From: an uncultured Rhodospirillaceae bacterium
GTDB lineage: Bacteria > Pseudomonadota > Alphaproteobacteria > Azospirillales > Azospirillaceae
Direction of reading: 5' to 3'
Assembly (NCBI GenBank): GCA_937927415.1
Contig: CALBDS010000004.1
Location: 310,001 to 374,000 of the forward strand
Length of the DNA stretch: 64,000 nucleotides
Shown here: positions 44,687 to 53,263 of the stretch, piece by piece
How the letters are laid out: each line of letters opens with the position of its first letter
How positions within the stretch are numbered: position 1 is the stretch's first letter
Position numbers and translations under genes: made by a program
Notes under the pieces: model-generated
What the model was told of the DNA's origin: nothing
The model's database searches: none
What the model saw: the letters and a program-made list of their open reading frames with translations, nothing else

Positions 44687-46201
44687 TTAGACGGGCCATT
44701 CGGAAGGGGCGACGACCGTTTCCGCCCGGCGCCAGTCGCCGCGCGGGCGGGCCGGGGGGGAGCGATCGAAGCGCATGGGTTCGGCGGATAGGCACCCCGC
44801 CACCGCGTCCAGGCCGTCGTCGCGGCCGCGGTAGCGGGCATCGGGGCGCCATTCGCGCATTTCGCGGACAAAGGGGGTGTCCCAGACGCTGCGGTGGGCG
44901 AACAGGCTGTTGCCGGCCAGCCGGGCGTCGAACGCCTCGACGATGCGCAGGGCCTTGGGGCGGCGGGACGCCACCTCCACCACCGCCGCCGCCAGCCGCG
45001 CCCGCCCCAGTTCCCGCCGCAGGACGCCGGGCAGGAAACGGCCCAGCCCGTTGATTTCCAGATGCACCCCCGGCAGGTGGAAATCGCGCAGGAACGCCGC
45101 CACCGCCCGGCATTGCTGGGTCGCCTCGTCCTCCGCCGCCGCGGGATCGGCGCAGAGGTAGAGCGCGCGGTGAAGATAGGCGTTGCCGTCCTCTCCTGTG
45201 AAGACGGCGGCGATCACGCTGGCATCCCCCGCCGCCTGCCCATCCCCCGCCCGCCCGTCTTGGGCGCGGGCGAAGGCCGGATCCCACCAGGCGGAGGCGG
45301 ACACCAGCCGCACCCCGTTCAGCGTCAGCACCGCCCGCCCACCGGATTCGTGATAGGCCAGTTCGCCGTCGTACGGCCGCAGCCGGTCGGGATCGAGCCG
45401 CCCGACGGTCAGGTTGGTCGGCCTCAGCATCATCTGGCTGTCGAACTTCAGCGCGCCCGTGCGGCGGCGGATGCGCTCGATGTGGGCCGGGGGGAAACGT
45501 TCCGGCCACGCGCTGGCGCCGTCGGCGTCCAGCACCGGCAGCACCAGCCGGGTGAACCCGTCGAGAAAGGGGGCGTCCTCCCCCACCTCGGGCCGGGGGA
45601 TGTCGGCGTAGAGCGTGTAATAGGTGTGCGGCGTGCCGACGTAGAGCTGGGTTCCGCCCGGCACCAGAACGAAGTCGATCTCCGCCAGCTTGTCGCGCAG
45701 GTCGGCGCGCTTGGGCGCGCTGTCGCAGGTGCGCGGCACCTCCACGTCGTCGCAGATGATGATGTCGGCGCGGCTGCCGGTGATGTTGCCGTCGATGCCG
45801 CGGGCGATCATCGACGGGTCGCGCAGTTCCACCGGCCGGACCACGGTGAACTGTTCCGCCGCCCACTGGTCGCGGTCGGCGGGCTTCAGCGCCTGGGTCG
45901 CCGGGTGGCGTTCGATGATGCGCTTGACGTTGCGCACCATCTTCTTGGCCAGCGCCAGATCGGCGGCCAGCACCATCAGCCGCCGTTCCGGTGCCGTGTG
46001 CAGCAGCCACGCGGCGAACAGCCCGACCAGGGTGGATTTGCCCGATCCGCGGAACGCCATCAGCAGCAGGTGGCGGTTGCCGGCGGTCCAATTGTCCTCC
46101 AGCCATCCGGCGATGCGGCGGTGGTGGGCGGGGGTGCGCATCTGCTGCTGGCCGTTCCAGATCTCCACGAAGTCGAAAAAGCGTAAGGCGTCGTCGGTCA
46201 T
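44687..46201 (-). CDS. Large terminase subunit of the podovirus cluster
   Basis: A 504-residue packaging ATPase. Walker A is MAFRGSGKSTLVGLFAAWL near residue 43, Walker B IIICDDVEVPR, the coupling segment GTPHTYYTLY, and a C-terminal RNase H-like nuclease with YRGRDDGLDAVAGCL near the end (acidic pair). It is unlike the large terminase of prophage 1 in sequence, so the clusters are unrelated. ATG 46201 is preferred to earlier starts inside the fibre gene; it overlaps the fibre stop by one base (TGATG). No small terminase is recognised next to it. Confidence 0.9.
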   Translation of the reverse strand: MTDDALRFFDFVEIWNGQQQMRTPAHHRRIAGWLEDNWTAGNRHLLLMAFRGSGKSTLVGLFAAWLLHTAPERRLMVLAADLALAKKMVRNVKRIIERHPATQALKPADRDQWAAEQFTVVRPVELRDPSMIARGIDGNITGSRADIIICDDVEVPRTCDSAPKRADLRDKLAEIDFVLVPGGTQLYVGTPHTYYTLYADIPRPEVGEDAPFLDGFTRLVLPVLDADGASAWPERFPPAHIERIRRRTGALKFDSQMMLRPTNLTVGRLDPDRLRPYDGELAYHESGGRAVLTLNGVRLVSASAWWDPAFARAQDGRAGDGQAAGDASVIAAVFTGEDGNAYLHRALYLCADPAAAEDEATQQCRAVAAFLRDFHLPGVHLEINGLGRFLPGVLRRELGRARLAAAVVEVASRRPKALRIVEAFDARLAGNSLFAHRSVWDTPFVREMREWRPDARYRGRDDGLDAVAGCLSAEPMRFDRSPPARPRGDWRRAETVVAPSEWPV

Positions 46202-48231
46202 CACGGATTCCGTCCCAGGATGTGCCAGCCGGCACCGTTGGACATGACGGTGACGGCGTGGCCGAATTCGGCGAGCGCAATCGCCTGCCCGTCCGGGCCG
46301 CCGCCGCCCTCGGCGGTGACGGTGACGGGGGTGCGGCTCTGGTCGGCTTTCTTGATGGTGACGGTGCGCCCCACCGCATGGGCGGCGGAGGGGCCGGGAA
46401 GCCGCACCTCCACCGCCCCCGACCAGGCACTCACCAGATAGAGCGTCTGGTTCAGATCCGGGGTGCAGACCCCCGGCTGCGTCCAGTAACCGGCGTTGCC
46501 GGCCGGGGTGTTGCCGGCCACCACCCACCACCCGGCCCCGTTCGACACCACCGTCACCCAGTCATAGCGGTTGCCCAGCGCCCAGACGCGCCCGTCCGGC
46601 CCGGTGCCGCCGTTCTCGGTGACGGTGACCGGGTGGGGCGAGGCGTCGGTCTTTTTGATGGTGACGGCGTGGCCGTTGGCGCCCCCGGCCCCCGGCAGGC
46701 GGGCGGTGACCGCCCCGCCATAGGCGCTGACCAGATAGACCGAGCTGGTCAGGTCCAGATCCACCGTCCCGCCGGTCTTCGGTTCCACATATTCGGTGTC
46801 GTAGCGCAGCGCCTCCACCACCAGTTCGCGGATGCGGGTGCGCTCCAGCCGGTTCTTTTCGGGATAGCCGGCGTTGACGGCGGTGTAGGCGCCGCCCGAC
46901 AGGTCGTAGATCGCCGGCCCGGCAGAGGCGGAGAACAGGTTGACGATGGCGGTTTCCCGCGACCCGGCGTCCAACTGCACGTTGGGAACGCCGCCCAGGC
47001 TTTCGCAATAGAGGTTGACGAACAGGTTCTTGTCCGCATCCGGCCCCACCCGCACGCAGGCCGCCGCCATGGTGGACAGGTTGGCTTCGCAATCGACGAA
47101 GGCGTTGTTGTACTTCCCGTGCTCCACGTAAAAGCCGCAGCCGCTGATGGGGGCCGACAGGGAATAGACCCGCACCCCGGTGAAGCGGTTGGCGTTGGGG
47201 CTGTCGCCCGCCCCGCTGGTGGTCAGCCACACCCCATGACGCGACGGGCGGGCGACCAGCACCCGGTTGATGCTGTTCCAGTAACAGGGCCGGTCGGGGC
47301 TGGCGTAGCCGTCCAGCACGATGCCGTCGCGCGGTTCCCACAGGGTCAGGTCGGACAGCAGGTTTTGCACGCACGGCCCGTCACGCCCGAACAGCCGCAC
47401 CCCCGCCGCCCCGCCCTCCAGCCGCAGCCCCGACACGGTGGCGTACCCGTCGGGCAGGTGGATCAGATCGAACCCCGCCCCCCTGGCCTTCAGCACCGAC
47501 GCCTGCCCCACCCCGGACAGGGTGCGGCCGAAGGCGACGGTCAGCGTGTTGCTCAGGCAATAGGTGCCGGCCGGCACCTGCACCGCCTTGGCCGCCGCCA
47601 GGGCGGCGTGAAAGGCCAGGGTGTCGTCGGTCACCCCGTCCCCCACCGCCCCGAAATCCTTGACCGAGACGGCATCCGACAGCTTGTCGCGGATCGGGCG
47701 GCTGACCGCCCCCGGCCCGGCGGGCAGGAAGGTGGACAGCGCCTGTTCGTCCACCGGCGCGCGGGCGGTGGGGTTGCCGTCGCCGTCGAACGCCAGCAGC
47801 CGCCCCGCCCGCTCCGCCCGTCCGGGCAGCAGCGGCGATGCCGGGCGGTCGGTGTCGGGATAGCGCAGCATCCCCTCCTGGTCCCCCGCCACCTGCTGGA
47901 GGCAGGCGGTCAGGGTGTCCAGTTCCCGGTTCAGCGCCACCGCCGGCAGCGGGCCGCTTTCCAGAAAGTCGGTCATCCGTTCGATGGGAACCCGGCGGCG
48001 CAGGGTGACGGTGGTGCCGGCGGCGGGCGGAACGGCAAAGGTGACACGGCCCCCCGCCGCCGCCCCGGACCCGGCGACGGCGTAGCCGGTGCTCTGAAGG
48101 CCGGCGTTGAGGAAGACCTGCAGGTCTTCCGATGCGAAGATGGGAAAGGGATAGGTGAAGACGGTCTGGGCGCCGTCGGCGGCGTATTGCACCCGCGGCG
48201 TGCCGCGGGGAATGGGCAGGGCGGCGGTCAT
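46201..48231 (-). CDS. Tail fibre/tailspike with pectate-lyase-type beta-helix
   Basis: A 676-residue receptor-binding protein. Residues 1-85 match the T7-type tail fibre N-terminal domain (VQYAADGAQTVFTYPFPIFA). A linker leads to a right-handed beta-helix starting SVKDFGAVGDGVTDDTLAFH (about 190-200), the pectate_lyase_3 start typical of capsule depolymerases. The helix runs to about 470. The end consists of two related 80-residue repeats (about 500-578 and 597-676) sharing YLVSA, LPG, TIKK, PVTVT and GAGW motifs. It probably degrades or binds host exopolysaccharide. It is the last gene before the terminase. Confidence 0.87.
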   Translation of the reverse strand: MTAALPIPRGTPRVQYAADGAQTVFTYPFPIFASEDLQVFLNAGLQSTGYAVAGSGAAAGGRVTFAVPPAAGTTVTLRRRVPIERMTDFLESGPLPAVALNRELDTLTACLQQVAGDQEGMLRYPDTDRPASPLLPGRAERAGRLLAFDGDGNPTARAPVDEQALSTFLPAGPGAVSRPIRDKLSDAVSVKDFGAVGDGVTDDTLAFHAALAAAKAVQVPAGTYCLSNTLTVAFGRTLSGVGQASVLKARGAGFDLIHLPDGYATVSGLRLEGGAAGVRLFGRDGPCVQNLLSDLTLWEPRDGIVLDGYASPDRPCYWNSINRVLVARPSRHGVWLTTSGAGDSPNANRFTGVRVYSLSAPISGCGFYVEHGKYNNAFVDCEANLSTMAAACVRVGPDADKNLFVNLYCESLGGVPNVQLDAGSRETAIVNLFSASAGPAIYDLSGGAYTAVNAGYPEKNRLERTRIRELVVEALRYDTEYVEPKTGGTVDLDLTSSVYLVSAYGGAVTARLPGAGGANGHAVTIKKTDASPHPVTVTENGGTGPDGRVWALGNRYDWVTVVSNGAGWWVVAGNTPAGNAGYWTQPGVCTPDLNQTLYLVSAWSGAVEVRLPGPSAAHAVGRTVTIKKADQSRTPVTVTAEGGGGPDGQAIALAEFGHAVTVMSNGAGWHILGRNP

Positions 48232-48258
48232 GGCCGGTGCGGTTCCCTTCCTGGGTCC

Positions 48259-48370
48259 GTCGGGGGCGCTGCCCCCGACACCCCCGGCAAGGGCGACGGC
48301 CCTTGCATCCCATCAATGGGGTACAGGGGCCGCCGGCCCCTGTTGGGGAGTGTCGAGGGGCAAAGCCCCT
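48259..48370. repeat. Array of four GC-rich hairpins between fibre and coiled-coil genes
   Basis: Perfect inverted repeats occur at 48259-48279 (GTCGGGGGC/GCCCCCGAC), 48287-48306 (GCAAGGGC/GCCCTTGC), 48324-48342 (CAGGGGCCG/CGGCCCCTG) and 48357-48369 (GGGGC/GCCCC, extended by TGTC/GACA with a bulge). They fill most of the 151-base gap. Such GC hairpin mosaics resemble intergenic REP-like elements of Rhodospirillales; here one lies inside a phage operon, where it could also attenuate transcription into the fibre gene. Confidence 0.7.
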
Positions 48371-48382
48371 GACAGGCCGGCG

Positions 48383-49276
48383 TCAATAAAACTTGGCGAT
48401 GTATTCAAGCCGCTGGCGCTCGGCCAGTTGCGCCTGTTCCAGCAGGTTGGCGCGGCGCAGGGTGTCGGTTTCGGCCTGGATGGAGGCGCGCTTGATCTGG
48501 TCGCCGGCCTCGTACGCCTGCCGATCCTTGTCGGCGGTGCTGTTCAGCCCCTGGATGATCGCCTGTCCCGAGCCATCGGCGGAACTGACCCCCTGGCCGC
48601 CCAGACTGGCGCGGCTGCGGGCGGTGGCGGTGCGCAGGGCCTCGCGGCGCTGGCGGTCGGCGGCGTCTGCCTGAGCCACCAGAGTGGCCAACCGGCTCTG
48701 GGCGGATGCGTCGGCCTCCGCTTCCGTCTGCTGGTGACGGCTGCGGAGCTGGTCCATTTCGGTCGCCTGGGTGCGCGCGAACAGGTCCATGGCCTGCTGG
48801 CGCTTGGCTGCTTCCTCCTGGCGCTGGCGTTCGGCCTCGGCGGCGGCGGCTTCGGCCTGCTGGCGGCGGACCTCCTCGTCGTGCTGCCACTGGCGCAACT
48901 GGGCTTCCTGTTCCAGCCGGGCCTGCTGCTCGCGGGCGGCCTGTTCGGCGGCGTATTTCCGGTCGGCCTGCTGGCGGTCGTATTCCTGCTGGGCGGCCAG
49001 GGCCGCCTGTTCCTGCGCCTGTTTCTGGGCGGCCAACTGGCGTTCATACGCCTGCTGCTCGGCGGCGCGCTGGGCGGCGGTTTCGGCCTGCTGGCGCTCA
49101 TAGGCCTGCTGGTCGGCCAGACGCTTGGCCTCCGCCTCGGCCTGCTGGCGCTTGAACTCCAGTTCCGCCTGCTGCTGGCTGGCGCTGGTGTCGGATTGGG
49201 ATTGCCTTTGCGATGTGGAGAGAGCGGTGGACGCCACCGGGGCGACCGCCGACAGGATGGGGGTGATTCCAGCCAT
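48383..49276 (-). CDS. Coiled-coil internal virion-like protein
   Basis: A 297-residue Gln/Ala/Glu/Arg-rich protein. After a short N-terminus (MAGITPILSAVAPVASTALS) residues 40-165 form a nearly unbroken coiled coil (QQAELEFKRQQAEAEAKRLA and similar). A smaller domain follows (GGQGVSSADGSGQAIIQGLN, with a second helical stretch to the end). Position between tail nozzle and fibre genes corresponds to the internal virion or ejection protein genes of T7-like phages. The composition is low-complexity, so sequence similarity is weak evidence. ATG 49276 overlaps the upstream stop (TGATG). Confidence 0.75.
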   Translation of the reverse strand: MAGITPILSAVAPVASTALSTSQRQSQSDTSASQQQAELEFKRQQAEAEAKRLADQQAYERQQAETAAQRAAEQQAYERQLAAQKQAQEQAALAAQQEYDRQQADRKYAAEQAAREQQARLEQEAQLRQWQHDEEVRRQQAEAAAAEAERQRQEEAAKRQQAMDLFARTQATEMDQLRSRHQQTEAEADASAQSRLATLVAQADAADRQRREALRTATARSRASLGGQGVSSADGSGQAIIQGLNSTADKDRQAYEAGDQIKRASIQAETDTLRRANLLEQAQLAERQRLEYIAKFY

Positions 49277-51168
49277 CAGTCGTTCACCTTCAATTCCATG
49301 GTCACGGACAAAAGGGTGAAGGGCAGCGGCGCATCCTGTTCGATGCGCCACAGGGGGGTGTCGATGTCGCTGCGCCAGCCCAGCGCCCGCAGGCGCCGGT
49401 CCCCCGACACCCGTTCCGGCACGCCGCCGGCGGGCTGCGGCCCGAAACGGTGCAGCGGCAGGTCGGTCGGCCCCGCCCCCACATCGACGCGCAGGGCGGC
49501 GGTGTCTTCCAGACGGAAGCCCACCTCGACCAGCCGCAGCACGCGGCCCGCCCCGCCCTCGGCGGCGGGGTTGACCGGCAGCGGTTCGATGACGTGGGAA
49601 AAGGGCAGACCGGCCTGAAGCGCCGTGGCCGGGGTGTCCAGCGTGATGCGCCCGGCGGCGACGGTGGCCGTCCCGGCGGGGGTGCCGTCGGCGATCACCG
49701 TCACCGTGCGCCCCTCCAGATGCGCCAGCCCGCCCCAGACGGTGGTGGGGGTGGCGGCGGTGCCGACCAGGGCGGCGTCGAGGTGGACCGAATCGTCGAG
49801 CCGCTCCACCGTCCACACCCCGGCGCGGTTGACCAGGGCGTACACGTCATCCCCCACCACCGCCACCGAGCGGAACAGCCCGTCGGTGCCAAGCCGGGTC
49901 CAGGCGGTCACCTGTTCGGCGCGGTAGACGGTGACCGCCCCGATGGTGCCGTCGCCCATCACCACGAACAGCAACCGGCGTGCCTTGTCGAAATCCTGAT
50001 CCACCGGCGCCTGGACGATGTGCCGGGCCAGCAGCGCCAGATCGTTGGCCTGATACGCCTGTTCGGTGTCGGTGTAGACGAATTCGCGGATTTCCCGCCC
50101 GTTGCGCGACACGAACAGGGTGGCGCCGTCCACGTCGCGCGGGGCCAGCGTGCGGTCCACGGGCGAGCCGATGCGGGTCTGGCGGCTGACCTGGATGTTC
50201 TGCGGCGTCAGCGGGCTGCCGGTCACCATGTATTCGGCGCCCGAGGTGAAAAGCTGGAGATGCCGCCCGGCGAACACCGCGCGGATGGCGTTCACCTGAT
50301 CGGACAGGATGCCGAACTCGATGGCCTCGTCATCCTCGCCGGTGCCGAGGTCGAAATTCCACGGATCGGCGGAACGCGACATCCACAGCCGGTTCGGCAG
50401 ATCCCGCGACCCGCCGATGACCAGCCGGTCCTGATGGAACGCCACCGACACCGGCCAGCCGCGGCGGGGGGAAAACGACTGTTCGTCCCACACGGCGGTG
50501 GCCTGGGCGTTGGGCAGGGTTTCCTTGACCGTCGCCTGCACCACGGTGGACGACACCACCCCGGTGACCAGCAGCTGCCGGCCCTGGATGCGGATGCGGG
50601 TGTTCTGCTGCGACGGATCAAAGATGGGGGCGGAGGCGGTGACGGTGACGGCCCCGCCGGTGCCGCTGGGGGTCAGGGTGACGGCGGCGTCGGCGAAACG
50701 GTAGAAGGGCAGCCGCACCACCTCCCCTTCGGTCTTGTAGCTCCATTCGGCCAGCGACCACACACCGTCCCGGCGGGTCAGCGCGCGGGGGGACACGTCG
50801 GGGTGGCAGACCAGCAGCGTGTCGGCGTTCTGGGTCCAGGTGATGCTGGCAAGCTGGGCCGCGGTCCAGGGCGCTGCGACCGAGGCTGCGCGGGCATCGT
50901 TGCTGTAGACGTCGATGACGCCATCGGCAAACACCAGCAGATAGACCTGCTCGGTGTTGTATTCGAAGGCGACCAGCCGCCCCGCCCCCCGCGCGCGGTC
51001 CACGAACGCCAGCCCGGCCCGACGGGTGACGCCGCCGGTCGGGTGGATGAAGACGTTGCGCAGCGACAGCGCCCCGTTGTCATAGGCCCGCAGATCCCCC
51101 CGCCCCAGCAGCGTGCGGGAGATTTCGCCGGCGGTGAAGTTGGTCTTGATCTGGCGCACGCGGGTCAT
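49276..51168 (-). CDS. Tail tubular protein B / nozzle (T7 gp12-like)
   Basis: A 630-residue beta-rich protein starting MTRVRQIKTNFTAGEISRTL, then NGALSLRNVFIHPTGGVTRR with the GlyGlyVal-Arg-Arg-Pro/Ala-like start typical of podovirus nozzle proteins. Later are RLVAFEYNTEQVYLLVF, NRLWMSRSADPWNFDLGTGE, and repeated beta-propeller-like strands. It builds the tube through which DNA leaves. ATG 51168 is chosen; the longer frame back to 51711 belongs to another reading frame over tail tubular A. It overlaps that gene by four bases. Confidence 0.87.
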   Translation of the reverse strand: MTRVRQIKTNFTAGEISRTLLGRGDLRAYDNGALSLRNVFIHPTGGVTRRAGLAFVDRARGAGRLVAFEYNTEQVYLLVFADGVIDVYSNDARAASVAAPWTAAQLASITWTQNADTLLVCHPDVSPRALTRRDGVWSLAEWSYKTEGEVVRLPFYRFADAAVTLTPSGTGGAVTVTASAPIFDPSQQNTRIRIQGRQLLVTGVVSSTVVQATVKETLPNAQATAVWDEQSFSPRRGWPVSVAFHQDRLVIGGSRDLPNRLWMSRSADPWNFDLGTGEDDEAIEFGILSDQVNAIRAVFAGRHLQLFTSGAEYMVTGSPLTPQNIQVSRQTRIGSPVDRTLAPRDVDGATLFVSRNGREIREFVYTDTEQAYQANDLALLARHIVQAPVDQDFDKARRLLFVVMGDGTIGAVTVYRAEQVTAWTRLGTDGLFRSVAVVGDDVYALVNRAGVWTVERLDDSVHLDAALVGTAATPTTVWGGLAHLEGRTVTVIADGTPAGTATVAAGRITLDTPATALQAGLPFSHVIEPLPVNPAAEGGAGRVLRLVEVGFRLEDTAALRVDVGAGPTDLPLHRFGPQPAGGVPERVSGDRRLRALGWRSDIDTPLWRIEQDAPLPFTLLSVTMELKVND

Positions 51169-51734
51169 GACAGGCGGGCCTCGATCAGGGTGAAATCCTC
51201 GAACCCCGGCTGGGTGTCCTGTTGGGCGTCGATCAGGCGGGCGCGGCGGAAATCGCTTTCCGCCGCTTTGGCCAGCATCTCGGCCCGGCTGGAATTCTCG
51301 GTCAGCGGGATGCAGAACTCCGCCGCCAGCCGGGCGATCAGGGCCTGGTCGAAAAAGGCGGGGAAATCCGCCTCGTCCGGGCGGCGGACATAGGTCAGCA
51401 CCACCGCATCGCTGCCGGCGTGCAGGGTGCGGCCGGTGATGCGGTACTCCAGCCCCCGCCCGCGGCCCGCCCCCGCCGACAACGCCCGCAGGAAATCGGC
51501 GGGAAGCTGGAACACGGCGGTGAAATCGGCCACCGGCTGTTCGTCCAGCCGGGGCAGGCGGGCCTGGGCGGTGGCAAAGCTCCAGGGATTGGCCGACAGC
51601 AGCGCGTCGCGGGTGGTGGCGTAGAGCGCCTGGGCCACCTGCGCTTCCGCCGTGCCGTCGTCGAACGACGCCACCGGCGTGGCGCCGATCTTCAGCAGGG
51701 CGCGGCTGCACAGGCCGATGGCGGACAGCGCCAT
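51165..51734 (-). CDS. Tail tubular protein A / adaptor (T7 gp11-like)
   Basis: A 189-residue helical adaptor forming the ring between portal and nozzle. Typical marks are the N-terminal ALSAIGLCSRALLKIGATPV, AQALYATTRDALLSANPWSF with the conserved NPWSF, then VFQLPADFLRAL, and a helical end (FDQALIARLAAEFCIPLTEN, EMLAKAAESDFRRARLIDAQ). GGAG stands seven bases before ATG 51734; the frame's earlier start is a TTG. It lies between the 90-residue capsid-side protein and the nozzle gene, as in podoviruses. Confidence 0.87.
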   Translation of the reverse strand: MALSAIGLCSRALLKIGATPVASFDDGTAEAQVAQALYATTRDALLSANPWSFATAQARLPRLDEQPVADFTAVFQLPADFLRALSAGAGRGRGLEYRITGRTLHAGSDAVVLTYVRRPDEADFPAFFDQALIARLAAEFCIPLTENSSRAEMLAKAAESDFRRARLIDAQQDTQPGFEDFTLIEARLS

Positions 51735-51775
51735 GGGCAATCTCCCGTTGGTCAGGGTGAAGGAAAGCTGAGGGA

Positions 51776-52048
51776 TCAGGCGTCGTTGGCGGTGCCGAAC
51801 GGCGTCAGGTTGCTGACGTCCACGGTGCCGGCGGTGTTGGTGCGCACCACGAACACCCCGGCGGACGGGACGGCGGCCCCGGTCGCCACGTTGGCAAGGA
51901 TCAGATCCCCCACCCGCAGCATGTCGGCGGCGCCGTTGAAATAGCCCGAGGCGGCGACGGCCGCGTCGGCGTCGGGCGAGGCGTAATGCCAGAGCGTGAA
52001 GCCGTTGGCATAGGCCAGCACGCTCAGGTCCTTCGATGCGAAGGCCAT
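51776..52048 (-). CDS. Small capsid-side phage protein
   Basis: A 90-residue protein starting MAFASKDLSVLAYANGFTLW, then HYASPDADAAVAASGYFNGA, and a beta-rich second half ending NLTPFGTANDA. It follows the capsid gene by 37 bases on the same strand. Similar small proteins beside podovirus capsid genes in alphaproteobacteria, as I recall, are annotated only as hypothetical; a head-decoration role is the best guess by position. No membrane segment or enzyme motif is present. Start ATG 52048 is the only sensible one. Confidence 0.75.
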   Translation of the reverse strand: MAFASKDLSVLAYANGFTLWHYASPDADAAVAASGYFNGAADMLRVGDLILANVATGAAVPSAGVFVVRTNTAGTVDVSNLTPFGTANDA

Positions 52049-52085
52049 GGAATGATGCTCCGTTTTGGCAGGAATGGGGAAAGGG

Positions 52086-52904
52086 TCAGACTTCCAGGCA
52101 GCGCAGCGTCACCACGCCCGCCCGGTCGATCAGGGCCGCCCCCTGGCTCATCATGTTGTTGACGAAGTGGGACGCCCGGTCGCCGTGCCACGTGACATCG
52201 GTCTTGACGTCGGTACCGGCGGCATGGCCCACCGCGGTCTTGTGGTACCAGTGGCACAGCCGCACGTCGCCGGTCAGGGACAGGCCGGAATGGGGCATCC
52301 ACAGCGTGCCCAGCCACCGCTTGGCCTGAGTCCCCCGCCAGGGCAGATCATCGGAGCCGACGTAATCGGAACTGGCGAATTCGTCGATGCTCAGCAACTG
52401 GCTCCACTGCTTCCAGCCGACCACGGCGTAACGCTGGCCGTCGTCGGGGATATCGGCATCGCCCAGCATCTCGAACGCCGTCATCACCTTGGCCTTGGTC
52501 AGGCCGTCGGCGGAACCGCCGGCGTAATGCGCGGATTCGTTGAGGCAGGCCAGGATCAGTTCGTCGGTTTTGCGGCCCAGGGCATAGGCGCCGGCGCTGG
52601 CGATGATCTGGCGCTCGTCGATGTTGGTCTTCAACTCGTCCAGCCGGTCCACCCAGTCACCGGCGTAGTAATCGTACAGCACGCATTCGACCGGCGTGTG
52701 GTCCAGATTCATCACCGGCACCGCACCGTGCCGCGACTTGGTGGACGCGGTGCCCTTGCCGATCCTTTGAAAGACGGTGGATGCCCCCTGGACATTGTTC
52801 TTGTTGCGCACGGTGTTGCGCAGCTTGGAGCCGGTGCGCTGGTACGCCTCGTGCACCTCGCGTTCGAATTGCTTGACGAAGGCCTGTTCGACCGACGTGG
52901 ACAT
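52086..52904 (-). CDS. Major capsid protein of the podovirus cluster
   Basis: A 272-residue coat protein starting MSTSVEQAFVKQFEREVHEA. Visible features are the N-terminal helix, SRHGAVPVMNLDHTPVECVL, YYAGDWVDRLDELKTNIDER, LNESAHYAGGSADGLTKAKV and the C-terminal DVTWHGDRASHFVNNMMSQG. These fit HK97-fold coat proteins of podoviruses by order and length, although the fold is inferred. ATG 52904 has a GGAG ten bases upstream. In related phages the scaffold gene directly precedes it; here 5.9 kb containing two signalling genes intervenes. Confidence 0.84.
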   Translation of the reverse strand: MSTSVEQAFVKQFEREVHEAYQRTGSKLRNTVRNKNNVQGASTVFQRIGKGTASTKSRHGAVPVMNLDHTPVECVLYDYYAGDWVDRLDELKTNIDERQIIASAGAYALGRKTDELILACLNESAHYAGGSADGLTKAKVMTAFEMLGDADIPDDGQRYAVVGWKQWSQLLSIDEFASSDYVGSDDLPWRGTQAKRWLGTLWMPHSGLSLTGDVRLCHWYHKTAVGHAAGTDVKTDVTWHGDRASHFVNNMMSQGAALIDRAGVVTLRCLEV

Positions 52905-52979
52905 GGGAATAGTCTCCCCTTTGGTGGGCGGGATGGGCGGGTGGGCCGGCGTCCCCGCCACCACCGGACCGCCAAACGG

Positions 52980-53017
52980 CAAAAGGCGCCGATCTCCGCA
53001 GAAATCGGCGCCTTTTG
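52980..53017. terminator. Bidirectional terminator between capsid and hybrid kinase genes
   Basis: CAAAAGGCGCCGAT and ATCGGCGCCTTTTG pair perfectly over 14 bases around a 10-base loop, with T runs at both ends. It separates the capsid operon (minus) from the kinase (plus). Because it lies 76 bases upstream of the capsid start, any transcript from the right would be stopped, so a capsid promoter must lie within 52905-52979 or read-through must occur. Confidence 0.8.
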
Positions 53018-53263
53018 GCGCAAGGTCGGGGGGGGTAGGAAGGGAAGCCTCGTCAACGACACCTCGGGCGTTGACACCTTAGGGAATACCCGATGGAACG
53101 GGTTATGTCAAGATTATTTTCCTATTAAATGGAGACGATTCCAGCCGCTCCCATCCTCCCACGCTCCACACCGCTGCAGGCGGGTAACCAGTCGTTGAGA
53201 TTTTTATGCAATAGCCCCATAGGTTATTCCACTATTCCCGCCAGATTCGCACCACCGCCAGAC

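Noticed and set aside
45991..48372. Long plus-strand frame opposite the tail fibre
   Set aside because: Antisense shadow of the fibre and terminase genes; Pro/Arg/His-rich composition.
52980..53017. Attachment site or inverted terminal repeat of an insertion
   Set aside because: The 14-bp arms with flanking T tracts read as a terminator; no matching copy is seen at 58.8 kb and no transposase is present.
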